DNA from: Meconema thalassinum
Taxonomy: Eukaryota > Arthropoda > Insecta > Orthoptera > Tettigoniidae
Length of the DNA stretch: 64,000 nt
Direction: 5' to 3'
NCBI GenBank assembly: GCA_946902985.2
Contig: OX336389.2
Span: 1,080,397,788-1,080,461,787, forward strand
In this document: positions 37,041-48,086 of the stretch, in pieces
Layout: each line of letters opens with the position of its first letter
How positions within the stretch are numbered: the stretch's first letter is position 1
Position numbers and translations under genes: made by a program
The notes under the pieces: model-generated
Told to the model about the DNA's origin: nothing
What the model saw: the letters and a program-made list of their open reading frames with translations, nothing else
Database searches by the model: none

Positions 37041-38204
37041 ATGACCACGTTTAGAACCAAACTAAGGGACTTTGCGCACCATTTGTCGGCTAGTACAACT
37101 CCACTCCTGCCGAAGTTAAAAATTAAGAACAGTGACTTGATAACTGACCAGACTGCAGTACAACTTCTTAGGGAACTCGAATTAAAGGCATCAGAGATCC
37201 GCGCTCAACACCCTGCAGCGGCAGCACAAGTCACACATTTTACACGATCCCAGGCCAGTGAACACAGACAAGAACCACCAATATCTAGCGCTAGTGAAGT
37301 AGATTGCCTGCCAACACTCCGCCCCCTATTGTTGCAGCAACTGCAAATCACAGAGCAGAAAACTGATAATCTGCTCGAGCGCATCACACAGTTACTAGAT
37401 ACAGACACTGTTAAGGCAGACAATCACACGACAGAGGCGGTCCTCGATATACACAATATTTTGGAAACAGTGAAACAGGATCTAGACAGGACAGTGGAAG
37501 TAGTCAAATCCACACAGTACGACAACACACCATCAATCAGTGACGATATATCAGGTGACGAGCCACCTGGTAACGTAACACACGTGTCGTACACGGGGAG
37601 TGAGGCTAATTCCCCTCAGAACAACACAAACACCTTGTCACGCGATAGCGTAAACAGATTAGAATCTTTACACGGCCAACGAGAGACAGACGAACAGGAA
37701 ATGAACAGACACACAGAATACCCCATGATCCACCCCACAAAGTTCACGGGGGAAGGCCAGGATCCCGAGGAATACCTCAAGTCCTTCAATAGAACGGCTC
37801 GGATCAATGGCTGGAGCAATGAAGTCAGAAAACGGCTCCTCCCTGCATACCTCACGAAGGCGGCCATGACATGGTATGAGCTCCATGAGGACAACCTAGA
37901 AGATGCCACATGGGAGGAAATCACTTTGTTGTTGAAAAGTGAATTCCAGCTCATACCAGATGATGAGGACCTGTATGACCAAATTCGACAGAGGTCACAG
38001 GGACCTAAAGAAAGCGCACAGTCATACGTCAACGCAAAATTGCTGATGTGCGACAAATATAACGCAGCCATGACGAATAAACAGAAAGTTAAGCTGCTAA
38101 TGCAGGGCCTTAGACCATCCATCGTGGACAAGTTATGCATCATGAACAACCCCACGGTCCAACACATGCTAAACAACATTAAAACAATAGAGGCAGGGAA
38201 ATAG
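37041..38204 (+). CDS. gag: Gag polyprotein, capsid part (Gypsy-type LTR element)
   Basis: This is structural retrotransposon Gag, expected to assemble RNA-containing particles in the cytoplasm. The ATG at 37041 is the first in the leader. Residues 1-225 are polar and helical, with a Glu/Gln-rich stretch (residues 100-160). Residues 228-385 match the retrotransposon gag family: FTGEGQDPEEYLKSF (235-249), KAAMTWYEL (273-281), WEEITLLLKSEF (291-302) and LLMQGLRPSIVDKL (352-365). A TAG (38202-38204) ends the frame here, but the next codons (ITEKATEKAVNQHF) continue in the same frame into the repeat-rich tail. This is thus one interrupted gene, not a natural C-terminus. There is no CCHC zinc knuckle. 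Confidence 0.85.
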   Translation: MTTFRTKLRDFAHHLSASTTPLLPKLKIKNSDLITDQTAVQLLRELELKASEIRAQHPAAAAQVTHFTRSQASEHRQEPPISSASEVDCLPTLRPLLLQQLQITEQKTDNLLERITQLLDTDTVKADNHTTEAVLDIHNILETVKQDLDRTVEVVKSTQYDNTPSISDDISGDEPPGNVTHVSYTGSEANSPQNNTNTLSRDSVNRLESLHGQRETDEQEMNRHTEYPMIHPTKFTGEGQDPEEYLKSFNRTARINGWSNEVRKRLLPAYLTKAAMTWYELHEDNLEDATWEEITLLLKSEFQLIPDDEDLYDQIRQRSQGPKESAQSYVNAKLLMCDKYNAAMTNKQKVKLLMQGLRPSIVDKLCIMNNPTVQHMLNNIKTIEAGK

Positions 38205-39437
38205 ATCACGGAAAAAGCTACGGAGAAAGCCGTGAATCAGCACTTTCATCCACAAAAGGACGATACTAGTCAGAAGATGGATGAATTAGTGGACAGGATG
38301 GAGAAGCTAACGATAGCTGCCATCCAATCAGGCGGCAGACCGCCTAGGGATGAACACACAGACACGGAAGAGCTCTATTATCCTGAAAGGGACAGGGGGT
38401 ACACGGAGGGGAGACACTACGAGAGGGAGAAAATATACTACCCTCCACAGCGGCCAACAACACCACATACACAGGACAGGCCACACTACCCTCCGCGGTA
38501 CTCACCGGTATCATACGCGGACGTAGAGCCAACATACCCCTCACGGCGACCATCATCCCCGTACACACTAGAGTACTACCCTGAAGAGTACGACCACAGC
38601 ATCCCCCGGCGAAGCAGCCCGACACCAAGCAGACGGGGCTATGCTGCCCCACAATACAGGGCAAGCGGGGAGTATCGGGAAAACCCGCCCACAAGCAGGC
38701 AAGGTTATGCAGCCCCGCAATATAGGGGAAATGGGGACTATCGGGAGAACCCGCCCCCCACGCAGGCAAGGCTATGCACCCCCACAGTATAGGGGAAATG
38801 GGGACTATCGGGGAAACCCACCCCCGATCAGGCAAGAGTATGCATCCCCACAACACAGGGGAAACGGGGAGTACCGGGAGAACCCACCCCCAGGCAGACA
38901 GGGATATGCACCCTCCCAGTACAGGGAAAAAGGGAATCGCCGGGAAAACCCGCCCCCGCAGCAGCAGACATACACCCCACCCTGGCGGAGACAAGAAAAC
39001 GGACCACCGGGCAATAACCGACCGACAAAAAACCCACAAAAAGGACGGGAAACCAGAAACACATATACAAAGGGCCCAGAACACTATCCCCTCCCTGACG
39101 AACACCCGAGGGAGTTTAGGGATGAGGCACCCCGCCGGGCAGACAGGGGGCAATACTTCCCACACCTAGTTACCCACCGAAAGCGGGGAGTTGGCGCAGC
39201 CACCCCGAGGGGGGGGGGGGGCTGGCGTACATACAGTACAGGGAGACGAAATCCCACGTTTCCAAAAAACGCTTAGACGGGGAGGTTCGGCCAGCTGACA
39301 AAGCGGCTGAGGTTCCTCCCCTAACACAACACCAGAGAGGCCCTTCACCTAAACAGACTCGTAAGAGCAAGGGGAAAAAGCAGCCAACTAAAGCCAAGGC
39401 TGACGATCCGCCCCCGGACAGTTTCCAAACACACCCC
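38205..39437 (+). pseudogene. Gag C-terminal tail and linker to OTU, two frame breaks
   Basis: This continues the Gag frame. It begins with a short helix, then a Tyr/Arg/Pro-rich region followed by five 22-residue repeats of the form GYAPPQYRGNGDYRENPPP. An extra base in a C run near 38754-38759 moves the reading into the +1 frame. Around a run of 13 G (39209-39221) the original frame becomes open again and runs through a Lys/Gln-rich linker (KSKGKKQPTK) into the OTU domain. The tail probably binds RNA in place of zinc knuckles; that is inference. Both breaks lie in homopolymers, so sequencing error is possible. Confidence 0.7.
38637..38990 (+). repeat. 66 bp coding tandem repeat
   Basis: Unit starts fall at 38637, 38703, 38770, 38836, 38902 and 38968 (partial). 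Spacing is 66 bp except for the second unit, which is 67 bp. The 67 bp unit holds the extra C that breaks the frame. The period of 22 codons keeps the frame, so the array expanded while coding. Confidence 0.88.
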
Positions 39438-39905
39438 GTGCAAGGAGACGGCAACTGTCTGTTCAGGGCCATTAGCTTCCTAGTCCGGAATACCGAGGAT
39501 CATCACAGGGACTACAGACAGAAAACGGTCCAACATATCCTGGCCAACTGGAAAGAGTACCGGGATTTTGTATCGGACGAGCGGGAAAACCCATTCCAGA
39601 CCGGGGCGGACTACCGAAAATACATGGGTAGGGACGGTACCTATACCGGCGCCGTAGAGGTGACCGCTCTCGGCAAGGTACTAAAAACATACATACACGT
39701 GTACACTGACGTGCACTCGCCCCCGCTATTCACAGCCGCGGGATTCAATAGGGACCTGCATATACTATTTACGGGAAACCCTAGGGTGGAACACTATACG
39801 CCCCTCACAATCACGCGCGAACAGACCAGAGGCAAACCCACACCCTCCAAACAGGAAACCACACCCCCTACACCACAACACGGGGCGGGAAGTGACCCCA
39901 CATAG
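39438..39905 (+). CDS. OTU-type cysteine protease domain, Gag-fused
   Basis: OTU proteases are papain-fold cysteine proteases, mostly deubiquitinases. Here the active-site box QGDGNCLFRAIS is at residues 2-13 (Asp4, Cys7). A central MGRDGTYTGAVEVTALGKVL follows (63-82), where OTU proteins normally have a G-W-G-ALA motif; the Trp is replaced by Tyr. EHYTPL at 118-123 supplies the catalytic His119. The domain is the usual length (about 120 residues) and its three catalytic residues are intact. The frame is open upstream to about 39222 in the same frame as gag, so the listed start (GTG) is only a boundary of convenience. A polar 30-residue tail follows and the frame ends at TAG. The domain could mature Gag or remove host ubiquitin; neither is shown. 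Confidence 0.85.
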   Translation: MQGDGNCLFRAISFLVRNTEDHHRDYRQKTVQHILANWKEYRDFVSDERENPFQTGADYRKYMGRDGTYTGAVEVTALGKVLKTYIHVYTDVHSPPLFTAAGFNRDLHILFTGNPRVEHYTPLTITREQTRGKPTPSKQETTPPTPQHGAGSDPT

Positions 39906-42900
39906 GCGCAGGGCGCGAGCTCACTCGGCATAGGGAAGCCAGCAAGAGGAGTCGAAATCGCGACCGCCTGGAACAAAAAACGAGGTCACAAGTGAAAACG
40001 TAGAGTTAGGTTTGCAGACACACCCGAAAAGCAACACCTACACGTAAAGGCGGGAACACTGTCAAAAGGAAGGGAAATAATTCCACTGGCAGGCGTGAAA
40101 AGAAAGCCAAGAAATAGCCTTCGAACACCGATGACCTCACCGGGATACGAACCTAACACTAGCAAAACTGTCCCGGAGACACAGGCCTAAAAGGCACCAG
40201 GAATAATTACCCTGCACAAAGACGGTCTCGAACCCGCAACCTTCTCAATACCAGGAATGCAAGGTCGGGTAACTATCCAATTGAAGGATAGAACAATAAG
40301 GGACAGTCACACTAACGGGAATTCATACGCACAAAATAATAAAACCACCTCCGACACCTAGTCACCAAACACGAGACTAGCGGCCCAGAGACACACATAC
40401 ATAACGACATCTAACCACCACTAACAAGAATATATTCGCCCCACGCTTACAACGACACGCAATTTGGGGACACAATATATACAGAGGAAGGTTCTTTTCC
40501 ATTATGGGGAACCAAAGACACGCTGTATATGCAGACATTAGAGAGACGTGTCAACAAACCTACACAGATTGGCCTGGCACATGTGGCGAGCGGGCCGCCC
40601 GACAAGCGAGCAAAGTACTTCCTACATAGTCGTAACTTAATACCATCGCCAGGTCAGCGATAACACATACATAATCATGCGACCTTCACCAGCTGCAAAC
40701 AACCTACGAGCGCTCCAGCTCTGGCTGTAACACACACAGTCATTCACGCCGTTTCCAAAACTGGATAACTCCCAAAATTAGGGTACGAGGGTCGTTCCGA
40801 ATAGCACAATATACCCACACTAACGTATATTTTCATACGCGTGTCGCAAAAATACAATACACGCGCCATGGTACATACAGTACAGAAATTGTAATACCAA
40901 GGCCTTAGACCAAGGCAGGGGCGAACACATAGAAACACAACACAAACGTGCCAAAAAAAGCTGAACAATGGCATTTTTGGTGCGAAAACACAATCAGAAG
41001 CCACACTAGGGACGCACAAATCCCAACAGACAACGCAGACATGAAACACGGAGCATTACACGGGATCGCGGGTCCGAATGCCCAATAAAAGCGGACACCA
41101 TGGAAAACAAGAATTGTCGACCGACGAAAGATCACTTACAGACAATTACACGAGTACCATCGCACACATAGCATCCATACACCATCCCCTACAGAAAAAA
41201 CCATAGGGTCCCATACAGACACTGTGCCCCATAGAAGGGAGCCAAGAATGAAAATAGGCATTAGACTGTTTAAATTATACATATATAAATGACACGTTAT
41301 CACAGAGTACACGCTTTAAGCATACACCAGAGGTGGCAAATGCATTGCAATAGGGCCGTATACAAGTACATAAGCGGTTGAGCCACACAATTAGGAACAC
41401 AGGGAGGTTCTTTACCATACCTAAAGGAGCATAGATTCGTTCCAAGTTACTCGCTACAACAGCCTACCTAGGCATTAGCGACCCAGGAATTCCCAACAGG
41501 GGGCGTACCGAAAATCCTAGGCCTCCACGGGGACCACAAGATACTTTTCTCTGAACCAGAGCGCCCGAAACCTAGAGACGGGCGACGCCACTCTCACAGA
41601 CACAAAACAGGTAACACCACATTTCTACGGCCAGAAACCATGCAAAATTTCGATTACCCCGAACATGGGCAATAGACTTCTTAGACATGAATTACAGATA
41701 ATTACACAAGGCAAAGGTCTTGCGGAAGAAATGTCCACACAACATCGGTAGCAAAAACAGGACAGATTAACACATTGGCCCTCCCAGAATGTCAAACAAT
41801 GTCAACACACGGACACTGGCAAAAGTCACGTTCCGTCGGCCGCCATACATAACATCAGAGACTTCCCGTGTACAAGGACGCAGAAACAAAACACAACAAA
41901 ACACTAAGTTGCGAATTCTAGCGCTTTGCAACACTGCTGTCGGCAGACACTCTTGTTATAACCGAAGTGACAATGAAATGCAGACATGACCACAAAAACA
42001 AATAATAATAGCATACAGTTGACACAGGATTCAGCGCTGTTACAATAGGTATAACAACCAGTGATGTACAAATACTATAGGCCGGATTCATCTTAGGCCA
42101 CAGGAGCATGTTTACAAGGATGTTAACAAGCCACACGTGCCACCTGACAATCAGCCACGCGACACACGATAAGACTTATCCGATAACGGCCCACCCGCCA
42201 GCGTGCTGTAGCGGAACGCAACCACACACACGCAGCTGCGCTAATCACAGCTACGTCCACGTCCTTCCCACACGCGCCCACTAATCAGGGGCAAATACAG
42301 ACAGATTCCCTGAGTGAACAACCCCCCCCCCCAATAACTACTTCTCTTCTTGTTTTTTTTATCTTTAAAAAACCATCATAGGCGATCAGGACATGACCAG
42401 TTACACTCACAATCACTTGCTACCTTAACATTATAAATGAGAGACCAGATTAGGCCGTGACGTCACAGCGTCACCGCACTTAACCATCCCAAGGAGCGGA
42501 TAGAAACCCAATAGTGACCAAGTGAGAATGACAGGAGCAGAGATGGATAGTGCCACCAGGATGGCCAAGATACCAGCTACAGGATACCATCCTAACACCC
42601 CTCTCCCTACATAACCTGGCACTTACAGCACTATCCAACGCAAACACACAAACACATAAAAACAGCTGGACTACATTCCAAAATACACATCGGGGTTGAT
42701 AGACTTCATGCGTCTACCCAAACTTCGGGTATACTACACCCTGGCTCTAAATGCCTACACCCGATTATTAGGGGTGAGTCGGAAACAGAATTAAGCGTAA
42801 TGCACATCTCTATGTAAAGAGAGGAGGCCGCATTTACACTAACAAAATATTTTCTTACTAAATAATCCCGCATGCAAGGGACATAGAATTATTATACCTC

Positions 42901-44487
42901 GGCCCATACTTATCCTCGAATGAGAGCGGATACGCCTCATTATTATTATATTATTATTATTTCACCTGCATGGAATTTTTAAAATGTTTGCACACCTGGG
43001 TAATACCTACCCCGTCCACTCACTGTAAGTACATCCTAGCAGCATCAGCGGCTCCCGGCCACCATTAACATGGAGTCCAACGATGCATAACCCTCTCCTA
43101 CCGCGCTTTAAGCCCATTCAGCAAATAACACCCCCTGATCCTAATAACAAGGGACCCAACGCCATAAATACCTACTAACGCCTCCAGAAAATTCCCAAGG
43201 CATTACCGCTGGAAATCCGACATGGCGACTACAGGCCTGAAGTAGTCCATGCATTTAGAAGATTCTAAAACCCCAGAACACTAACATTTTACATAATTAC
43301 TTGATACACACACACTTATTTTACATATCACACTCATTTAAAAAAGGAATCTGATGTCACACTGAATGGTGATGAGAGTGTAAACAGAAAGACAGAGGCG
43401 CCACACAAGAACAGAGCTGGGGAAGGCGATGATGAGCACTGCCCCAGTTAACTCAATGACCCAGACCAAAAAGACGGAACTACGTAAGGTTGAAGCATCG
43501 ATGGCTTGGCGCGGGCAAACGTCAAAACCGAGGGTGCGTCTAGCCTACCCCCTCGGCGAGAAAAGTTACACCCTCTATGCGCCACGGTCATCGAAGCCAA
43601 GACCTGCAGGGGAGACTTCCGACGGCTAGTGGGAGAATTAGCCAGCTCCACACTGGACTCAGGAGACAATCCTAGGGACGACCACACTAGGATTAGACTT
43701 CTAGTTATTATGTAACATAATAGAGCTTCTATGGCGGGAAGTTAGTCTTCTACTCGCAGAAGTGAAGAAGGATCTCAGGATTCAGCGGGATCAATCCTAG
43801 ATCCGCCAAGTCCTCGTCCCGCGAGACGGGGTGAAGACAACCAAGCAAATGATAACAAACAAATAATGAATAATATATATGGAATGAATGCGATCATTCG
43901 ATTCCGTGCCCACATAAATGGACGACACCGGGTCGCCAGAGCTTAAATGGTCACGCACCGGGCGGCCAGAGATATTAAATAGGTATGCAGCGAGCTGCCA
44001 AAAGGGGTTTCCGTAGGCAAACCCAGCAATGATAAATATATCAACAAATCACCAATGAAGAATGATGCCGACACAGGCAAGCACAGCAGCGATGAACAGG
44101 ATAGCCGAGCGAGGCGTTTGCTCTTAAGCAGCGCAGTCGCCCGGGACTTTATTAATTACTCTCTATTAATTACTAAAGAATGTCGACAATTAGGATTAAG
44201 ACGGAGGGGACTATGAGACATTGTTGGGTTCCGGTCTCAACAATGTTCCACAAGGGCCCCCGCGAGAGAAATCGGACGGACGGGCCTCCATCAAAATTCT
44301 AGTGTTTAAGTTTCAGTGCCATTTTAAAGGTCACTTAGATGTAAGCAAATTCAATAAGCGCTGTTGCCAAATAATAGCACAGCACATTTCGGCATTAGAT
44401 TAAGGTCCACTCGGCATGTACATACAGCATATTCTTACATTTAAGTACTAATTAACATAACTTAAGGCATTTTTTTTAAATTAAGGT

Positions 44488-44625
44488 AAGGCCGTTCGGC
44501 ACCTGGTAACTAAAATTCGTCACCAGGGTAAGCCCGACAACATATTAATATAAATAGGATTAAGATAAAGCCGTTCGGCACCTGGTAACCAAACTCCGTT
44601 ACCAGGGTAAGCCCGACAATACATA
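44488..44625. repeat. Two tandem hairpin-forming units
   Basis: A unit of about 52 bases, gccgttcggcacctggtaac … caccagggtaagcccgac, occurs at 44491-44539 and again at 44571-44618. In each the arms cctggtaac/gttaccagg (imperfect in the first unit) can pair around a short loop. The two differ at several loop positions while keeping the arms. Confidence 0.7.
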
Positions 44626-45999
44626 GGCTAAGCTAGGTTAAGATTGGCTAACCTAGAAGTAAGTTAGACTTCAGTGGCGCCACACTTAGTTTTATAAATT
44701 AAGCGCTGCCAAGAAAATGTTATATATATTCATGTAATGTATTGTAATGTATCGTAATGTATTGCTAATAACTAATCCACTTTCCCAAACACGGGAAAAC
44801 CAGGGAGCAACGCATCCACAGATGTACAAAACAGAAAAAGAGTGCCATTAATACATTTCTTGATTTACAGATGACAAGGAGCACGAGCATGCCTATTGTA
44901 AATATATTTCCCACACCAAATTACACATACCCTTATCTCTGTCACACAAACACACTGCTCCTCATCGTTCTTCAGTCGCGCCAATAAGGTGACGGCGCCG
45001 CGATCAGCGACGTAAGGTGACGTGGGGCACCGAGCGACGCTGACGCAAACACACGTATGGATACGCTTGAATAATAAGCAATATACGGTAACCAGGGGCG
45101 GTGCAGAGGTTGTGAGCACCTACCCTCGCTACCAAGGTGAATTTTTCCACCCACGGGGAAAATTTGCGAAAGGTAAGGTTAACGGCATGACCACTAACCC
45201 ACAGCCATAGGTGAGAGGTACCTACAGCTCAGCGAATAGCAAAGTGAAGGGAGAATGAGTGGACAGACGAGAGCGCTACAGAAGGCCAAGAGAATGAGAC
45301 AAGGTACCAGGCTCAAGAGCAAAGCGGTCTAGTAGTAAGATTATTATTTTATATTATATCATGCTTGTAAAACAAAATGTAAATCCAAAGCGTACACAAG
45401 TATATTAATGCTCAAGTGTACACCTACGCACATAAACTTACAATATGTCACGCCATTCAACACTGCCATAATGTCAACACTGAATACACTGTTCTGTTTT
45501 TTCCTTTCTACTCTACTAACGCCAAAATCTGTGAAGGTGTCCCGTTTCATCCCAAGAACAATAAACCATTATGATATATCCCTTTAACTTATACCCTGGG
45601 GCACCTGTTTCTCTATTCTCTTCCATCTTTTAAACAATACACTGCAGGGAGCAATTTTTTCTCCATACAGCGCCGGACGGCACAACGAGCCATCCAGCCA
45701 TGGTTTTTCTTCCTCCCTGGATAATAACAACATATATATAACGTCAAGACCATGCATTTTTTGTACCTTTATTATTACTATGTCAACTTTCAAAAATGAA
45801 CTATTCCGAATTAACTATGTATAACATGTATATCCCAAAACCTACCCCTCTGAGCACACGCTGAACTCACATCAACACAACATCGCCACACCTACACCAA
45901 CACGGAAGAAAAGAAGAAGAAGTACAAGGAGCAATCAAGAACAAACCATCACATCGACGCGCCCACTCTACTTCCAGTTCGCGGGGACGCGAACTAATC

Positions 46000-46009
46000 G
46001 ATGAGGGGG
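46000..46009 (+). promoter_or_regulatory. Possible polypurine tract
   Basis: The sequence gatgaggggg comes at the end of the LTR-element interior. In an intact element the 3' LTR (TGTACAG…) would begin within a few bases. Here a copy of the Penelope-like 5' flank starts about 20 bases on instead. Confidence 0.4.
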
Positions 46010-46031
46010 TCTTACATAAGATATAAGATAC

Positions 46032-47208
46032 ATACATAAGATATTATTAATAAAAATTCACTATTTATTAGATCCAATGATGAAAATTAGCGAATATGTA
46101 GTCTCACATAAATGGCTTTCTCTGCAGGGGGCGCAATATAAACGATTGTCTACAATCAAGATGGTGGACGGGCGTACTTTTCTAATGTTCTAATCAAAAC
46201 CTCTGGATGCAAAAGCGAAATAACAATGAAACTTAATAAACGGGGAGTCTTGCATGGTGTACAACTCTTAACATTCATCACAAGGACAATCATACTCCTT
46301 GATCAGGACAATGCATTATAACTATGCCCATACATTATGGTGTTTGAAGCAATTTTTCAGTGTTGCCTTAGTAAAAAAAAGTTTGGTGCTTTTCAGTCAG
46401 TCAACACGAATGTACCCAAATGAGTTGGGTTATACCCTAATCCTGAAAAAAGTGCGTTAAAAGAAACAGAATACATATTAATCAAAGCAGAAAAATCAAA
46501 ATTAATAAACATGAACCCAAAAGTACCGTCATTGAGGGGACTACCAAAAATACACAAAAAGGACTGCCCAATGAGACCAATAGTCAACTGTAGGAATGTG
46601 CCGAATTACAAAATCAGCAAAAAGTTACTAAAACTATTAAAACACCGCCTTTCCAATGACAAAAACAATTCTGTAAAGAACACAACCCAATTAGAAACTG
46701 CATTGAACATGCTACAAATGAAACCTAGCTTGCGGCTAGTATCCTTCGATATAACTAACATGTACACCAACATTCCAATTAATGAAGCAATCAACATTAT
46801 CGAAACCAACTTAAAATCCAACAACTCGGCAAAAGAAACTGAAGAGATCGTGAGATTACTGAGGGACGTACTCAGCCAAAACGTGTTTCAATTCGACAAT
46901 AAAATGTACACACAAACAGAGGGCCTAGCCATGGGGTCGCCATTAAGCGAGCTAATCGCCGACATCTTAATTAACGCACTGGAAAATGCATTCTTAGAAA
47001 ATACCTCAACTAAGGGAATAGTAATGTGGAAAAGATACGTGGATGATTTAATTTGCATCTACGACACTGAACTAACAAGCGAAGAACCAATTCTCCAAAC
47101 CATTAATAGCCCCAACACCACTCAATCAAATTCACTAAGGAATCCAAAACCGATCGGAAAATGAATTACCTCGACATAACCATCGAACGTAAAGATAAGC
47201 CTTAATAT
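46032..47208 (+). mobile_element. Penelope-like element, 5' part (copy B)
   Basis: This is a near-identical direct repeat of 34778-35952. It has the same terminal repeat and reverse transcriptase and the same ATAT before the LTR (47205-47208). Unlike copy A, it continues after the LTR with the missing 3' half of the element (48087-49680). Confidence 0.85.
46450..47204 (+). pseudogene. Penelope-like reverse transcriptase (copy B)
   Basis: Penelope-like elements carry a reverse transcriptase related to telomerase and a GIY-YIG nuclease in one protein. The main open frame (ATG at 46511, 217 codons) reads GLPKIHK (10-16), RPIVN (22-26), SFDITNMYTNIP (78-89, catalytic Asp80), GLAMGSPLS (138-146) and YVDD (176-179), all catalytic residues intact. 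The frame is open upstream (LKETEYILIKAEKS) without a start. After PKPIGK a +1 shift leads to NYLDITIERKDKP, then a stop next to the LTR. After the LTR the protein resumes as YSIFRK. The N-terminal third is missing. Confidence 0.9.
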
Positions 47209-48086
47209 TGTACAGCCCCGGGGGGCAGTACCCCCTGAGAGCCACCCCCCATCTTTTACCAAAACCACCCCAACTGGCAACACCATAAGACCAGAACATT
47301 ATCCATACACAGCAAGAGGCGGCCACCCAGCCTGGGAGGTTAGCCAACAACTTGCAAAACATACACAAACATCTACACTAACAACTATCTGGGGCAGCTA
47401 CAGTGACGTAATGCTGACCACGCAGCACCGGAAAGTATAAGAATGGAGTCCTAACTAGGAGCCATTATCTGTTCTATTCTGTGCGTCGCCAGCGGCCCTG
47501 GCCGACGTCTGTTCCAGTTTCATCATCAGGTGAGATTCAGTAGTGCTCAGACTCCTTTATTTTGTGAACACCTACCCTTAATTTGTACACACCAATTGTA
47601 TACTTGTCTACATTCCCCAAGAGGGACTTACTAATTTACATCTACTGACCAATAAATATATGGTCAGTAAGCTACACTTGCATTTACTAATTACACTCCT
47701 CTTGACATCCCCATACCCGCCTGACCTTCGTCACAAGTGTCCGTGACCGTGGTAGCCAGTAATTGCTTTGTCAGACTCCATTGTGCTCCCAGCACGCGAC
47801 TCGACTGCCTAGCATCGAGCCGCTGACATAGCACGTTTATTGTGTTACTCACTCCGCCCAGCTGGCAGGCCAGCACAGTAGCCTGTATTTAGAGATCCAT
47901 CCCCTAGCAAGTACTTACATCTTTGCAGGAACACCCCCTGGAGATTAAACACTAAACATCACACTACACTAGTAAGCGCTCCCAGCTACGGGAAGCTACT
48001 CTCATTTAGGAACAACCTTCCAAATTGACACAGTAACACAAAACGTGTTATATCCCAAACTACCCCTCAACCAAGGGATTAAAACA
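47209..48086 (+). repeat. LTR of Gypsy-type retrotransposon (second copy)
   Basis: An 878 bp copy of 35953-36831, flanked by ATAT at 47205-47208 and 48087-48090. The Penelope-like coding sequence is continuous across it (KDKP | YSIFRK), which proves that it inserted into that element. It may be a solo LTR or the 3' LTR of the Gag-OTU element. Confidence 0.9.

Larger units (their letters stand above)
39906..46031 (+). other. Long non-coding interior of Gag-OTU element; no pol
   Basis: About 6.1 kb, A/C-rich on the sense strand, follow the OTU stop. I see no aspartic protease, reverse transcriptase, RNase H or integrase motif in any frame. The longest open stretches are about 100 codons and look random. 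Hairpin-forming tandem units occur at 44488-44625. The interior ends at a purine tract, gatgaggggg (46000-46009). Some of this may be unrelated insertions, but no element ends were found. Confidence 0.5.

Noticed and set aside
38344..39165. 273-codon minus-strand frame
   Set aside because: It is a shadow of the Gag tail: the 66 bp repeats lack stops on the opposite strand.
40190..40290. tRNA-like B box (gggttcgagacc, minus strand) in the non-coding interior
   Set aside because: A box and a foldable tRNA or SINE body were not found around it.
39906..46031. Hidden pol gene after Gag-OTU
   Set aside because: I looked for the D-S/T-G protease triad, the YxDD reverse transcriptase box and the HHCC integrase motif and did not find them in readable frames. 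Profile searches could still find a decayed one.
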